DNA of 64,000 nucleotides, taken from Phytophthora colocasiae. Lineage: Eukaryota > Oomycota > Peronosporomycetes > Peronosporales > Peronosporaceae. Shown piece after piece: positions 19,505 through 28,325 of this stretch. Below the pieces are notes generated by a model. That model searched no databases. It was not told the DNA's origin and saw nothing but the letters and a program-made list of their open reading frames with translations. A program made the translations under genes and the position numbers. Each line of letters opens with the position of its first letter. Position 1 is the stretch's first letter. Where the stretch lies: NCBI GenBank assembly GCA_018806915.1, contig JAGKQI010000083.1, positions 124,001 to 188,000 on the forward strand, in the 5' to 3' direction.

Positions 19505-22070
19505 TTATACGAATGGGGCTGTGGAGCGCAAGTGCGTCATCTGGATATCTCTGCGTGCTGGCGAAAGCACTTGACGTGGTCGCTGCTCCTCGATGCGTTG
19601 CTGATAGCTCTCTTGGTGGCGCCGTAGAGTCCGCACCCGTCGTTCCTGAGCCAAATTGTAGGAATCCTGAAGCGGCCTTGCTCGGTCTTCGTATTGCTCC
19701 AGCTGGACACGCAATCTTTGCAGACGGTTGATTTTGGCATTATCACGACGGAGTTTCTCTTCTTGACCGAGTGTCGTTGTTCCCTGGGTTGGTCGACACG
19801 ATGAGCCACCTCCGTACAATTGTGCTTCAGTCACAAATCGTGCTGGACTGGAGTTGTCTTCCTGGTTGCTACTGTAGGAAGGCGTGATTAGTGCATGCAA
19901 ACAGAAACTAACGGAGGCCGTCGCCTAGTACTGTACCTGATGATTCCGCTAGTGTTTGCATACGGAGTGCGACCGCATCGTGTGGGGATCTTTGTACGTC
20001 TGCTAAGGGACAATAATCCAGTTCAGTTCCATGATTTAAGCAAAAACCTAGAGCTAAGCGCACCTTGTCAAGTGGGAAAAGTCGAATATTTTGCAAGGAC
20101 GACACTGTTGATTGGTGTGAGTTTTGGGATCACTTGGGGTTTGTTCTTCAACGCGTTTGTCCTCATCGTCAGTAAAAGTCGAGCTGCGTCTTTCATTAGA
20201 CGCTTCACCACTCCTGAAGACATCACAAAATTCCTTGAAACTAATTTCGCCATTCCTATCAGCATCCACATAAGTAGCCAAATGGAGGCATTCACGCTCA
20301 GTCAGGTCTAAACCCAGCTCTTGCAACTGTTAACAGGCAGCAATAATGTGTTAGTCTCCCTTCTCTTTAGCCATAATCGAGCGCATTTCGATCATACCCC
20401 ATGGCAAAGCTCCTTGTACGATAGTTTGCCGTTGTGATCATCGTCGAAGGCAGCATACGCATCGTTGAGTCTTGACGCAAAAGCTTTCAATTTGCATTGA
20501 AGTGTGGCTCTAAAGCCAGGGTCCTAGTGATATAAAAGTCAGCACGTATTATGAATCTCGGTAACATTGGTAGCGACGTGTGCAGATGCACCTACCTCTG
20601 CGCTGTGATTCGTTTGCTGTGGTGTCCCTGGCGTGCGGAAGAAACTGAGCGAGTCTCCTTCATGCATTGGCCGTTTTTCTTGTTGCTTCTTTCGCCGTTG
20701 TTCTGCTAGGTAGCTGTAGCGTTGCTCGTGCACAGGACCATACATTAGGCACATGAACTCGTTGTAAAGTAGTCGTCCATCGTGGTTAAGGTCGTAGGTA
20801 TTGAACAGCTTCATCAGTTGAGGTTTCGCAATTCGCAGGCCCTGGCGACGCAAATTGCTCTCAATTTCCGCCATTGTTACCCCGCCACTTTTATCAATGT
20901 CCCAGTCACGGAAGACCTGGTGGAATCGACGAGACTCGTACTTGGACCGCAATAACGAAACCACGCAATCCGGATCCGATGCTGGTACAATATCGTCCAC
21001 CTTTGACTCATCCGCTGTTCGTCTGTTGGAGCTGAAAACGTGCAGGTTACTCCTGTGAAGATTCTGCTCTGCGGCATCACGTACGAATCCACAAAAATCA
21101 TCGTAGAGTAGAGACCTTCAATGCACCAACGACCAAGCTGTAGTCAGTAAATGATACAAAGTACATTTCCGGCGATGCCACTCACCCGGTAGGCATCGAA
21201 ACAACATGCTGAAGAATAGCGTCCACTTTCTTTTTCCCGAGGGTTTGTTCGAAGCCTAACCGTGTCAGCATGTCCTGGAGCTCTTTCACGCATAACCGAC
21301 CGTCCTTGTCGATGTCCCATGTAAGAAAAGCTTGGCGAATACTTCGTTTTTCGCCGTAGCGCTCTCGTAACAAGCGGCGTAAATCCTTCATCTCTGCGGG
21401 TTCGACAGAGCTGATTTCCTGGTCAACCGGGGTGGTTGGTGCCATTTTGACTGCCCACCGGACCTGAGAATTTGCATCAGTTCCTGCCGCAGAAACGGGT
21501 GGTGCAACCCGAGGCGGCTTGTCTTTGCTTTTGAAAACTCCGTCAAAGTCGTTGGCTTGCCGAAGCTTCGGAAGACTACAAACAGTCGATATTCAGTACT
21601 CGGTCGTTTATCCTGATGTACGAAGTACGCACATATCACCAGCGCTAGATTGCAACGGTGAAATTGACGTAAATCCACCATTTACATGGTTTCTTTTTTC
21701 GCTTGCGCCTCGTGCACTCTTCCGTCAACAACAAGTTAGATACTCACGTCAGCGTTGACTGTCAATACGATTCCTGCCGCATCCTTCATACCTGAACGCG
21801 GCGCTTTGGACGACTTCCAGCCCAGATATCTCGACTTTGAGCGAGTCTAGCGGTCGAAGCTCCACTCCTTTTGTACAACGTATCATTCTTCGATAACATC
21901 GAACTCGCGGTTCCATTGCCATTAAGCGGTGCAGGGGCCACTCGTTTTGACGTTGAGGTGATATTAGCAGGAACCGTCCGTCCTGATCCCCACCCTGACG
22001 AGGAAGTAACATCCATCGATGTCAATGCATTGCTATTGCCATTAACATGTCGTCGCTGTCGCATTATCAA
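19505..22070 (-). CDS. Multi-EF-hand calcium-binding protein (5' exons uncertain)
   Basis: Seven or so exons encode a calmodulin-like sensor with at least five EF-hands and no kinase domain. Well-supported exons are complement(19505-19871, 19937-19999, 20064-20326, 20398-20523, 20596-21031, 21186 to about 21580), with introns of about 64-154 bp and matching phases. EF loops are WDIDKDGRLCVKEL, WDIDKSGGVTMAEI, YDLNHDGRLLYNEF, FDDDHNGKLSYKEL and VDADRNGEISFKEF. The C-terminus (19505-19871) is a Gln/Arg-rich coiled-coil-like tail. The 5' end is open: either a short first exon beginning MKDAAGIVLTVNAD at 21789, or an N-terminal exon starting at 22070 (MIMRQRRHVNG...). A cytosolic Ca2+ sensor or flagellar/axonemal EF-hand protein is plausible. 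Confidence 0.75.
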
Positions 22071-22195
22071 CCGTTTGTCAGCACTTGATCCCTTTGCCAG
22101 CTCCTGGATAATGACGAGCTTAATTATAACCGTACAGCAGCTCTACTAATGCAAATATAGTACCCCCTCCAGTTTCTCTATTACATGTCTCCCGA

Positions 22196-22795
22196 CTACC
22201 GCCTCTCTGCAATGACTCCCTCATTCTTGTTCTCTCCAGTAGGAATAAAGTAGTGCAGCGCCATCGATGCTGAGCCGCACAAAAATGCCGCCGTCAGTAG
22301 CGTCCGAGGTTTGCGCAGTTCTCCAGGTAGAATGACCAAGCCAGCAGTAAACCCACCCATAAAGGGGTTCAACAGGTCGCTCTTGCCTCGCAACTTCTCT
22401 AAGCTGCAGCTTACGCCTCCAAAGACGCCCAGGAAGGCCGCGAACCCCATCATGTTGCGTCTGCTAAGGTAAGCCATCGATCTGGCGACTTCTCGGGCGA
22501 CGCTGGATCCAGGACGCATTGCTACTCTTTCTTTCCACTGGGTGTCTGTCATGCTAGCTAAAGCGTATCCATCCACGCCAATTGTCCAGGCCAGACCTGC
22601 CCCAAGGCCCCGGTAGATTAACAATGCGGTGGTCGAAATGCAGTCGGACGTCGTTGTCTTGGAGTTAGTAGGTGGCGCATTGAGAGCTTCTCGTCGGTCT
22701 GCAAATGTAGAGGCCCCTGCCACAGTTAATAGAGGCAGCAGAGCGCCCACAGAGCCGATGCGGAGTGCGGAGGCGACACTCCTTCTGCTCGCCAT
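22196..22795 (-). CDS. Tim17/Tim22/Tim23-family inner-membrane protein
   Basis: The first sensible ATG is at 22795, giving 199 residues. The frame extends upstream, but that part overlaps the divergent promoter. The signature is NMMGFAAFLGVFGGVSCSLE followed by LNPFMGGFTAG, the glycine-zipper core of Tim17/22/23 proteins. Four hydrophobic segments are visible (about 10-25, 55-75, 105-125 and 135-170). Members build mitochondrial protein-import channels or related carriers in inner and outer membranes. Which branch this belongs to cannot be told by eye; it resembles the TIMM22/MARG-like outliers more than core Tim23. It is divergently paired with the coiled-coil gene. Confidence 0.7.
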   Translation of the reverse strand: MASRRSVASALRIGSVGALLPLLTVAGASTFADRREALNAPPTNSKTTTSDCISTTALLIYRGLGAGLAWTIGVDGYALASMTDTQWKERVAMRPGSSVAREVARSMAYLSRRNMMGFAAFLGVFGGVSCSLEKLRGKSDLLNPFMGGFTAGLVILPGELRKPRTLLTAAFLCGSASMALHYFIPTGENKNEGVIAERR

Positions 22796-22955
22796 CGTCC
22801 CTAGATTGCAGAGTGATGGTAAGTGTAAGTGTGCCCAAATTATGGTACAGTTTGCTGTCGATGCAGAGTGATGGTCGCATTTCAAGGTTGACGGTTGGGT
22901 GAGAAGACACCACGCGCAGGTTGTCGCGTCCAATAGCTCTGGATACGTAGTGTAG
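22796..22955. promoter_or_regulatory. Bidirectional promoter region (160 bp)
   Basis: The start codons of the Tim17-like gene (minus) and the coiled-coil gene (plus) are only 160 bp apart, so both must be driven from here. A CCAAT word lies at 22931-22935. Confidence 0.55.
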
Positions 22956-24149
22956 ATGGAGAAACAAATAAAGGGAGGAACAGCATCAGACTCTCTACTT
23001 TCTGATGATACCTCAATGGTTGCTGTAGACAGCGTGGAAGCGGAGAAATCCATTTCATCGGAGTCTGTACAACCAATTAAGAGCTTGAACGAAGCTGAGG
23101 CAGCTACCGATGATGAAGAATTCGCCACCCGCTTCTCGACGGCTCAGCTGAAGGTGAAGATTGCGCAGGCTAAATACGAGGCCAAGCTGGCAGTGGATGC
23201 AGAGCTGCTGGCGGCCAAGAAGGAGCTGGTGGAGAGGCGCTACGAAGTGGCAGAACGCGAGCGCGGGCTGATGAAAGCCCATGCCCAATGTGAATGTTTA
23301 CAGAAGCGCTTAGATGCCGTGTTGCTAGAGCACAAGCAGACGCTGTTGGGCATGCGGGAGAACCTGCAGGTGGAGAAGCTCTTGGCGACACTGGATATGG
23401 AGAAGGCCACGCGCCAGAAGCTGCAGAAAGCGTTCGAGAGGCAACAGCAGACGTTGTCGTTGGCGCAGGAGCGAGTAGAGAAGTTGGACGGGCAGGTTGC
23501 CACCTACCAGAAGACAGAGACTGTGCTTGCTCAGTCGGTCGCGCACTTGCAGCAACGTTTCGCCAGCAAAGACCAACAGCGTGCAGCATCGGTTGAGCAC
23601 GTTCAGCGAGAGCTGGAGGAACAACATGAGCAAGAAATGACGGTGCTTCGTGAGGAACTGACGATCGCACGGAGTACAGAGAAAATGGCACAGGAACAAT
23701 TGCAGGAGCTTCAGAACGAGCTCAAGATGCTGCGTGACAGTGAACAGCAAGCATTGGCGTCTCGAGAAAATGTGGTGACACACGAACATGAATTGCAGGC
23801 TAAAATTGCACAGTTGGAGACCGAGAAAGCTGTCCTTCAGAGTAAGGCTAAACAAGTGCAGAAGGCTGATGCCCAGCTTCGTAGCCAGCTTCACGCTCAA
23901 GGCGAAGAGATCGCGGCACTGCGACAAGAGAAAGAAGCTCTGCAGCGCGACAATAAGGAACTGGGTGAGATCGCCAGTGATCTCATGCAGATGGCTGAAA
24001 GACAGCATGCAGAGAACGTGAAGCACGGTAGCAGCCCTGCAAAGTTGACGACGGGCGACGCCTCCGTCGCTACACCTGGTAGCACACATGAGGAGGACGG
24101 CATCTTCCTGCAGAAACGTAAGAAGCGCTTACGATTGTCTCTCGGCTAA
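22956..24149 (+). CDS. Long coiled-coil protein
   Basis: This 397-residue single-exon protein has an acidic, Ser-rich N-terminus (about 1-60), then an almost unbroken heptad-rich coiled coil from about 65 to 350, rich in Glu, Gln, Lys and Ala (for example KAFERQQQTLSLAQERVEKL). It ends with a disordered tail and KRKKRLRLSL. There are no transmembrane segments. The last coiled-coil stretch (QRDNKELGEIASDLMQM) resembles TACC-type C-termini found in centrosomal proteins, but this is too weak for a name. A cytoskeletal or scaffolding role is likely. Confidence 0.7.
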   Translation: MEKQIKGGTASDSLLSDDTSMVAVDSVEAEKSISSESVQPIKSLNEAEAATDDEEFATRFSTAQLKVKIAQAKYEAKLAVDAELLAAKKELVERRYEVAERERGLMKAHAQCECLQKRLDAVLLEHKQTLLGMRENLQVEKLLATLDMEKATRQKLQKAFERQQQTLSLAQERVEKLDGQVATYQKTETVLAQSVAHLQQRFASKDQQRAASVEHVQRELEEQHEQEMTVLREELTIARSTEKMAQEQLQELQNELKMLRDSEQQALASRENVVTHEHELQAKIAQLETEKAVLQSKAKQVQKADAQLRSQLHAQGEEIAALRQEKEALQRDNKELGEIASDLMQMAERQHAENVKHGSSPAKLTTGDASVATPGSTHEEDGIFLQKRKKRLRLSLG

Positions 24150-24378
24150 ATTCGCTCTTTGTTTCGTTAAAAAGAGCAGCTAGGAAGGAGGAGTGAAGTC
24201 GCATCCTTCGTCTCACTCGACCCTCAAGCTTTGGACAACCAAACTACAGCCTCCAAGCATGTGCGCCCCAAAGCTGACCGACTGATAACTGAAGTGGCGT
24301 CTACTTCTTTCCTTTCTTTAAGAACAAACCATACCAGTTGCTCGAGTCAGTCTTCGCAAGCAACAGGTCCATCGAAAA

Positions 24379-25297
24379 TCAACGTACCTTTCGTTTCTTC
24401 TTGGATTTTTTCGTGGGGGTGATCTTCTTGGGCTTGGGCTCCTTCGGTTGATCCTTGGCTTCGTCGTTGTCGCCGTTGTCGTTGTCATCTCCATCGTCAT
24501 CGTTATCATTGTCGTCATCATTGTCGGCTTCGACTTCCTCTGCCTCCACGGACACGGTCGTGAAAGCTGATGCCATCATATTGTCGTCTTCTGCCTCTGA
24601 AGGCTTCTTAGGCGACGTCTTTGGAGATGTTTTCGTCTCCTTGGGCGGCGATGGCTGTGATGGTTTTGGCGGAGAAGTCTTGTCCGGCTTTGGAGGTGAT
24701 GTCTTGGCCGGTTTTGGAGGTGATGTCTTGGCCGGTTTTGGAGGTGATGTTTCCTTTGGTTTAGGAGGTGACTCTGGCTTCGCGACGGTAGCTGGTGTTG
24801 GCTCTGGTGGAGTTGGTGGATTCACGACTGGTTCTGGTTTTGGAGGTGAAGGGGCTGACTGAGTTGGTGTCTCTACAACTGATTCCTGTTTCGGAGGCGA
24901 AGGGGCTGGTGGGGGCTTCACAGGCGAAGGTGCTTTGATCACTGGAGCAGACAGAGGTGTCGGTGGCTTCTCATTGAGCCCGAGCAGATCCACGCTTCCC
25001 ACAGGTTTTTTCGGTGGCTGTGGCTTGGCCGGTACCTTTGAGTTCGCGTCTGCAGCTGCGACGACAGCCGACGGAGACTTGTAGCTACCGTTGGCGCTGT
25101 CCTTTTTAGCCAGATCCACCTCAACCGACTTCTCTCTGTAGTAAGTACCGGGTAACAAGCACAGGGGTGAAGTGAGTTCGAAGTCTAATTGGATCTTGTA
25201 TTTTTACGCACACTCGCTTGCCGTTCTTGCCTCTAGGCAGCAGCGCTTCACTGCCGCTGTCGAAGCGGTCGTCTTCTTTGGAATTGCAGCAGCCCAT
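24379..25297 (-). CDS. N-myristoylated/palmitoylated-type Pro-rich acidic protein
   Basis: Two exons, complement(24379-25135, 25212-25297), joined through a 76-bp intron with phases agreeing, encode 280 residues. Exon 1 gives MGCCNSKEDDRFDSGSEALL, a textbook N-myristoylation site (Gly2) with adjacent palmitoylatable cysteines; reading only the long exon 2 frame misses it. The middle is disordered with repeated SPPKP/TSPPKPAK units, then an Asp/Asn-rich run, and the end is strongly basic (KKSKKKRKVR, nuclear-signal-like). Peripheral membrane attachment is inferred. The proline repeats may bind SH3- or WW-like domains. No catalytic domain is visible. Confidence 0.75.
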
Positions 25298-26256
25298 AGC
25301 AGCGGAGGTCTTTATCCGCTACAGTATCTAGAGGCGATTCCTCTCGGGCCGTGAGCTTTCCGCGTCGTTTCCGTTTGTGCTAAAGGATTCGCTTCACTCA
25401 AGCTCTGCCGACAAGATACAGCAGAAAAAGAACCTGATTTTGACCGGTTTCAAACCGGTAAGTTGAAGTTGCATTGAAGTTGCATACCGGTAGTTTGCAA
25501 TAATTTGCAATAATATACGTGTACTGCAGCTAGTGCAGGTTTTACCAGAGCTATAGACAGAGAAATGTGGCCACACCATTGTCATACGATGGTTGCTGGA
25601 AAACTTTGGAGTTTGACTTGCCATAACCAACCAACTTGGTTGGGGTTGGTACAGCAGATTTGTTTGATGTACTCGCTACTTCAAAGGTTTAATCGATCTG
25701 CATGTAGCAGCGGTGCGGATCTCTACAGGACAAATTTCCACGATAGCCAAGCACTTGTGACAACACCTAGGGTAAAGTCTTGTGATACTCGAATGCATAT
25801 TCGGTCGGACCGTCTTTCGGTCCCATATGGTCCATGACAGACCATCACAGCTCCGCACCAATTTCGTACACATTAGCCTCATACAGTCATCCGATAGTAT
25901 CGGACCGATACTCCTTCTTCAGCGTCGCCCCAATTACTTTCACGGCTCAACTAGGAACTTCAGAACTTGCTCACTGCGATGTCCACAACGTTCCATACCC
26001 TTCAAAATACTCAAACTGCCACTTGACCACCGCCAAATCTCACGTCCTGTAGCGGTTTGGCGAACTACCGACGGTAATAGTTACCATTCCACATTTCTGT
26101 ACTCGATCGGTGTAGCTGGAGTCACATATCCATTCGAGAAGAGTAAGTGATCCGGAGGTGCAGGCTCCATTAACTAGAGTCCTTCCTCCACACCGTGCAA
26201 ATCCAACTGTACTTCGAAACCTGATTTCGAGGAATCTGAGTTTTGGTCAATCTTCG
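25298..26256. other. Intergenic region with small palindromes
   Basis: No supported gene is present. A perfect palindrome ACCGGTTT-C-AAACCGGT lies at 25443-25459, followed by short direct repeats (AAGTTGCATTG; TTGCAATAAT twice). CCGATAGTATCGG occurs near 25891. Frames of up to 120 codons here carry no motif. Confidence 0.5.
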
Positions 26257-26628
26257 ATGGCGAACTACTTCTGGTGGCGCGTTGCTCTCAGCCTATTGAA
26301 CGTGGTGGTCGCGGGGTGTGACGCGTTACATGTCGTGCTCCTGGCGACGGTGGAGATGACGTCGCAGACTACGCAACGTCATTTTGGTCTTGTGGCGCTT
26401 GGTCTCTCGATATTATTCTCGTTCGCATGCGCTCTCAGCCTCTGGTTGGTTTCGAAGCGAAATGTGGGGTGCCTCATGGCCCTGAACATTTTACTTTTCC
26501 TCCTCCATGCGTTGTTGCTCGTCCCTTTGAGCGTTGCCATCCTTGTGGGAGGAGATCGGGTAATTGGTCTGCTGGAAGTGGCATTCGCACTAAATGATCG
26601 CTGGTTGTGTGTGTTGTCGCATCTATAG
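26257..26628 (+). CDS. Small multi-pass membrane protein
   Basis: The ATG at 26257 opens MANYFWWRVALSLLNVVVAG. About 123 residues contain four hydrophobic helices with short hydrophilic turns (TVEMTSQTTQRHFG and SKRNVG), a tetraspan-like layout without the CCG motif of tetraspanins. The family is not recognised. The 3' end is uncertain: a 69-bp GT/AG intron (26560-26628) is possible and would end the protein at residue 102. The serine-protease gene starts 200 bp downstream on the same strand. Confidence 0.5.
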   Translation: MANYFWWRVALSLLNVVVAGCDALHVVLLATVEMTSQTTQRHFGLVALGLSILFSFACALSLWLVSKRNVGCLMALNILLFLLHALLLVPLSVAILVGGDRVIGLLEVAFALNDRWLCVLSHL

Positions 26629-26827
26629 CGTTAAAACTCGAGACGAAGTGGACCGCACAGACGCGCTGGAGATCTCCTATGAGTATCTGAAGGTAGAACA
26701 AGTGGCAGCAGGATGTTAGCCGTCTTGTCGATAAAATGCTACGGTTAGATGAAGAATAGTGATAACTCACCTGTCTCAGGCACAAAAGAAAACTGGCAGT
26801 ACGCCAAGCAAAGCAGAGTGAGTGGCG

Positions 26828-28219
26828 ATGAAGACGCTTTTGTTGCTTCTACTGTTGTCGGTCCCCGTGTGGATCGTTGAAGAAATCGAGTCGATTAATC
26901 GCTTGGAGACTTCCGATGCAGTTGTCGTTCTTCGCCCACTCGTTGGAGAGGAATGGAGTCTCTATTCGACCGAGAAACGCCTCCCACAAGCACTTGAGAT
27001 CATCCAGCCAGGTGCAGCATCTATCGCAGTAAACTTCAAGCGAATCGACTTGTTTTCTGGGGACAAACTCGTAGTGCGCGATCCCAACGGCTCAAGGTCT
27101 GTGACTGTCACCCCAGCAAACGCCAGTGACATCGAAACCAGTAATACATCGCCACACTCGCTGTTGTTACGGACGCATCCGCTCTTGATAAAAGGTGGCG
27201 GCGTCGTAGTCGAGTACTTCCCAAGTATCCCGACGCTGATGCTGCCAGAAGCCCCACCAAGTCAACACGACCAACCTGTGGTTGTATTGGATTCGTACGC
27301 GTACGTGACGTACGCAACTCAAGTCGATGCTGAAAGCACTGTTGGCACCAGAAATGAGGCCAAAGAAGCTGTTTGCTATAGGAAATCTCAGCCAAAAATG
27401 TACGCAAAAGCTCGTGCAGTGGCTCGACTGATGATACGCGAGCAAACTGAAGTTTCAAAAGGATCCGAGCAGGTAACAAACTGGTCTTTTTGCACTGGAT
27501 GGCTCATTGGACAAGACAACCACTTGATCACCAACCACCACTGCATCAAGGATGCGGTTGCAGTTGAAAAAAAAACTACCAGCGGCCTTCTGTCTCATGT
27601 CGTGACTTGGTTGTGGCCTGATACTTCTTCTCGTAGTGAACGTGTCGTGGAGGCTGTAGTTGGTTTCATGGTCGAGACGAAATCCTGCCGAGACAAAGGA
27701 TTCATGGGAGAAAAAGCTGGCGTTGTGGAGGCCACGCGGGTGTCGGTGGTTGTGGACAACCCACAGCTCGACTATGCTCTATTGCGCGTGCACACGAACG
27801 ATTCGTCAGTGAATTTGACGCAACGCTACGGCTACTTGAAGCTCCGATCTGCGGGTCCACTGGACGGCGAAGCCATTTACATCCCGCAGCATCCGCGCGG
27901 AGAACCAAAGGAGATTGCAGCGATGAAAGACGGGAAGTTCGCAGTGATTGAAGTGCAAAATGTTTTTGAATCCTCAGGGTTCCTTCGTCGTGATAATGCG
28001 CCAACAGTCTGGTACAATGCCGACACCAAGCCTGGATCCTCTGGTTCACCCGTACTCAGTCGTAGAGACAATTCTGTCGTGGCGCTACATCGGGCTGGGA
28101 ACGCCGAAACCGCGCAGTCAGCTTCTACGGAGCTTTTCAATACGGGAGTGCGTATTGATTTGATCGCACGCGACCTCCAGCGCCGCCGAGTTTTACCCCA
28201 AAACGCTTTAGCTTCGTGA
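26828..28219 (+). CDS. Secreted trypsin/V8-like serine protease
   Basis: The first true ATG is at 26828 (MKTLLLLLLLSVPVWIVEEI), a signal peptide; an upstream GTG is unlikely to start it. The protein is 463 residues. The N-terminal third (about 30-150) is a beta-rich segment of CUB-like character (VNFKRIDLFSGDKLVVRDPN). The catalytic part has His near 238 (LITNHHC), Asp near 315 (NPQLDYALLRV) and Ser near 405 (KPGSSGSPVL), the triad of S1-type proteases, with FCTGWLIG forming the usual strand before His. Spacing is closest to the bacterial V8/S1B-like branch. It is presumably exported and digests host or environmental protein; substrate specificity is not readable. The catalytic set is complete, so activity is likely. 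Confidence 0.85.
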   Translation: MKTLLLLLLLSVPVWIVEEIESINRLETSDAVVVLRPLVGEEWSLYSTEKRLPQALEIIQPGAASIAVNFKRIDLFSGDKLVVRDPNGSRSVTVTPANASDIETSNTSPHSLLLRTHPLLIKGGGVVVEYFPSIPTLMLPEAPPSQHDQPVVVLDSYAYVTYATQVDAESTVGTRNEAKEAVCYRKSQPKMYAKARAVARLMIREQTEVSKGSEQVTNWSFCTGWLIGQDNHLITNHHCIKDAVAVEKKTTSGLLSHVVTWLWPDTSSRSERVVEAVVGFMVETKSCRDKGFMGEKAGVVEATRVSVVVDNPQLDYALLRVHTNDSSVNLTQRYGYLKLRSAGPLDGEAIYIPQHPRGEPKEIAAMKDGKFAVIEVQNVFESSGFLRRDNAPTVWYNADTKPGSSGSPVLSRRDNSVVALHRAGNAETAQSASTELFNTGVRIDLIARDLQRRRVLPQNALAS

Positions 28220-28325
28220 TTCGACTGCACCCAGCGGATCGAACGGGTTATTGTCATCCCCCACAACCACAGAAATGCATTCTCCATAACGAAAATTGAT
28301 CGATATGTGAGCACAAAGTCAATGT

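Noticed and set aside
26604..26628. A 25-bp GT-AG intron that would extend the small membrane protein
   Set aside because: Shorter than any intron in this window (about 55 bp or more); the simple stop at 26628 or a 69-bp intron is more likely.
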